DNA of 5,483 nucleotides, from NCBI GenBank assembly GCA_031267955.1, contig JAIRYB010000003.1, positions 1 through 5,483 of the forward strand. The letters run 5' to 3'. The position numbers and the translations under genes are program-made. The DNA is from Spirochaetaceae bacterium. GTDB taxonomy: Bacteria; Spirochaetota; Spirochaetia; Treponematales; Breznakiellaceae. Positions 5,400 to 5,483 of the stretch are shown one piece after another. Every line of letters starts with the position of its first letter. Position 1 is the first letter of the stretch. The notes under the pieces were generated by a model, which saw only the letters and a list, made by a program, of their open reading frames with translations, was not told the origin of the DNA and searched no databases.

Positions 5400-5433
5400 C
5401 GAAATTAACGCGAAATTGAATTAAAGGGGCCAA

Positions 5434-5483
5434 TTATTCAGCCGCGGGCCGCGCCTGAAGGGAAAAATTCTTCTTGTTGAGAA
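5434..5483 (-). CDS. rpsP: 30S ribosomal protein S16 (uS16), C-terminal end only
   Basis: Only the last 15 whole codons and a TAA stop are in the window, reading LNKKNFSLQARPAAE on the minus strand. The segment resembles the end of treponemal S16 proteins, where a leucine-rich turn is followed by NKK and a short variable tail. The position directly upstream of khpA-rimM-trmD-rplS is the conserved place of rpsP. The call rests mainly on gene order, because so little protein is visible; the start and the operon promoter lie beyond the right edge. Confidence 0.65.
   Translation of the reverse strand, partial: LNKKNFSLQARPAAE

Larger units (their letters stand above)
5237..5433. other. 197-nt spacer between rpsP and khpA
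   Basis: No gene is visible. The spacer contains a perfect hairpin (5269-5288), three G5 runs on the transcribed strand (5283-5302), the palindromes TTCCGCGGAA (5311-5320), AAAACGCGTTTT (5331-5342) and CGCCGGCCGGCG (5388-5399), and the 9-bp direct repeat CGCGAAATT at 5398-5406 and 5409-5417. In most genomes these two genes are close together, so an inserted repeat element or a control region is likely. Confidence 0.65.

Overview
This window comes from a GC-rich bacterial chromosome (roughly 60% G+C by eye). No gene is disrupted, and only the two genes at the window edges are incomplete. Two transcription units converge near position 2350. The rightward unit is a YibQ/DUF610-type divergent polysaccharide deacetylase (start missing), tsaD, and a Uma2-family endonuclease-like gene. 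The leftward unit, in transcription order from the right edge, is rpsP (only the tail), khpA, rimM, trmD and rplS, followed after a gap by a GNAT acetyltransferase. The rpsP-khpA-rimM-trmD-rplS order is a widely conserved bacterial ribosome-assembly cluster. The TsaD N-terminal variant (CDEC), the RpsP tail and the deacetylase/tsaD pairing suggest a spirochaete of the Treponema group, perhaps one of the more GC-rich gut lineages. That assignment is an inference and was not tested by any search.

Region by region: 3-563 is the C-terminal part of the deacetylase. It overlaps tsaD (560-1651) by 4 nt, so the two are probably translationally coupled. A short spacer with a weak promoter-like sequence precedes the Uma2 gene (1737-2336). 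A small hairpin at 2348-2363 lies where the two strands meet. GNAT (2361-2855) is more AT-rich at its start than its neighbours. It is preceded by 335 nt without a gene (2856-3190), which holds a good promoter candidate and a dense set of hairpins in the predicted leader. Then come rplS (3191-3610, its start lying inside trmD), trmD (3588-4361), rimM (4380-4961) and khpA (5003-5236). A 197-nt spacer with hairpins, palindromes and G-runs separates khpA from the end of rpsP (5434-5483).

Together the leftward genes make and mature ribosome parts: uS16 (RpsP), an RNA chaperone (KhpA), 30S maturation (RimM), the m1G37 tRNA modification (TrmD) and bL19 (RplS). TsaD on the other strand makes the t6A37 tRNA modification, so two genes for position-37 tRNA modification sit within 4 kb. 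The deacetylase is likely an envelope protein. Uma2 and GNAT look like accessory genes between the two conserved blocks.

I see no sign of a defence system, prophage, CRISPR array or new multi-gene system. The points most worth a second look are non-coding: the structured GNAT leader and the enlarged rpsP-khpA spacer. Three essential proteins (TsaD, RimM, RplS) also carry low-complexity Gly/Ala/Pro/Asp additions.
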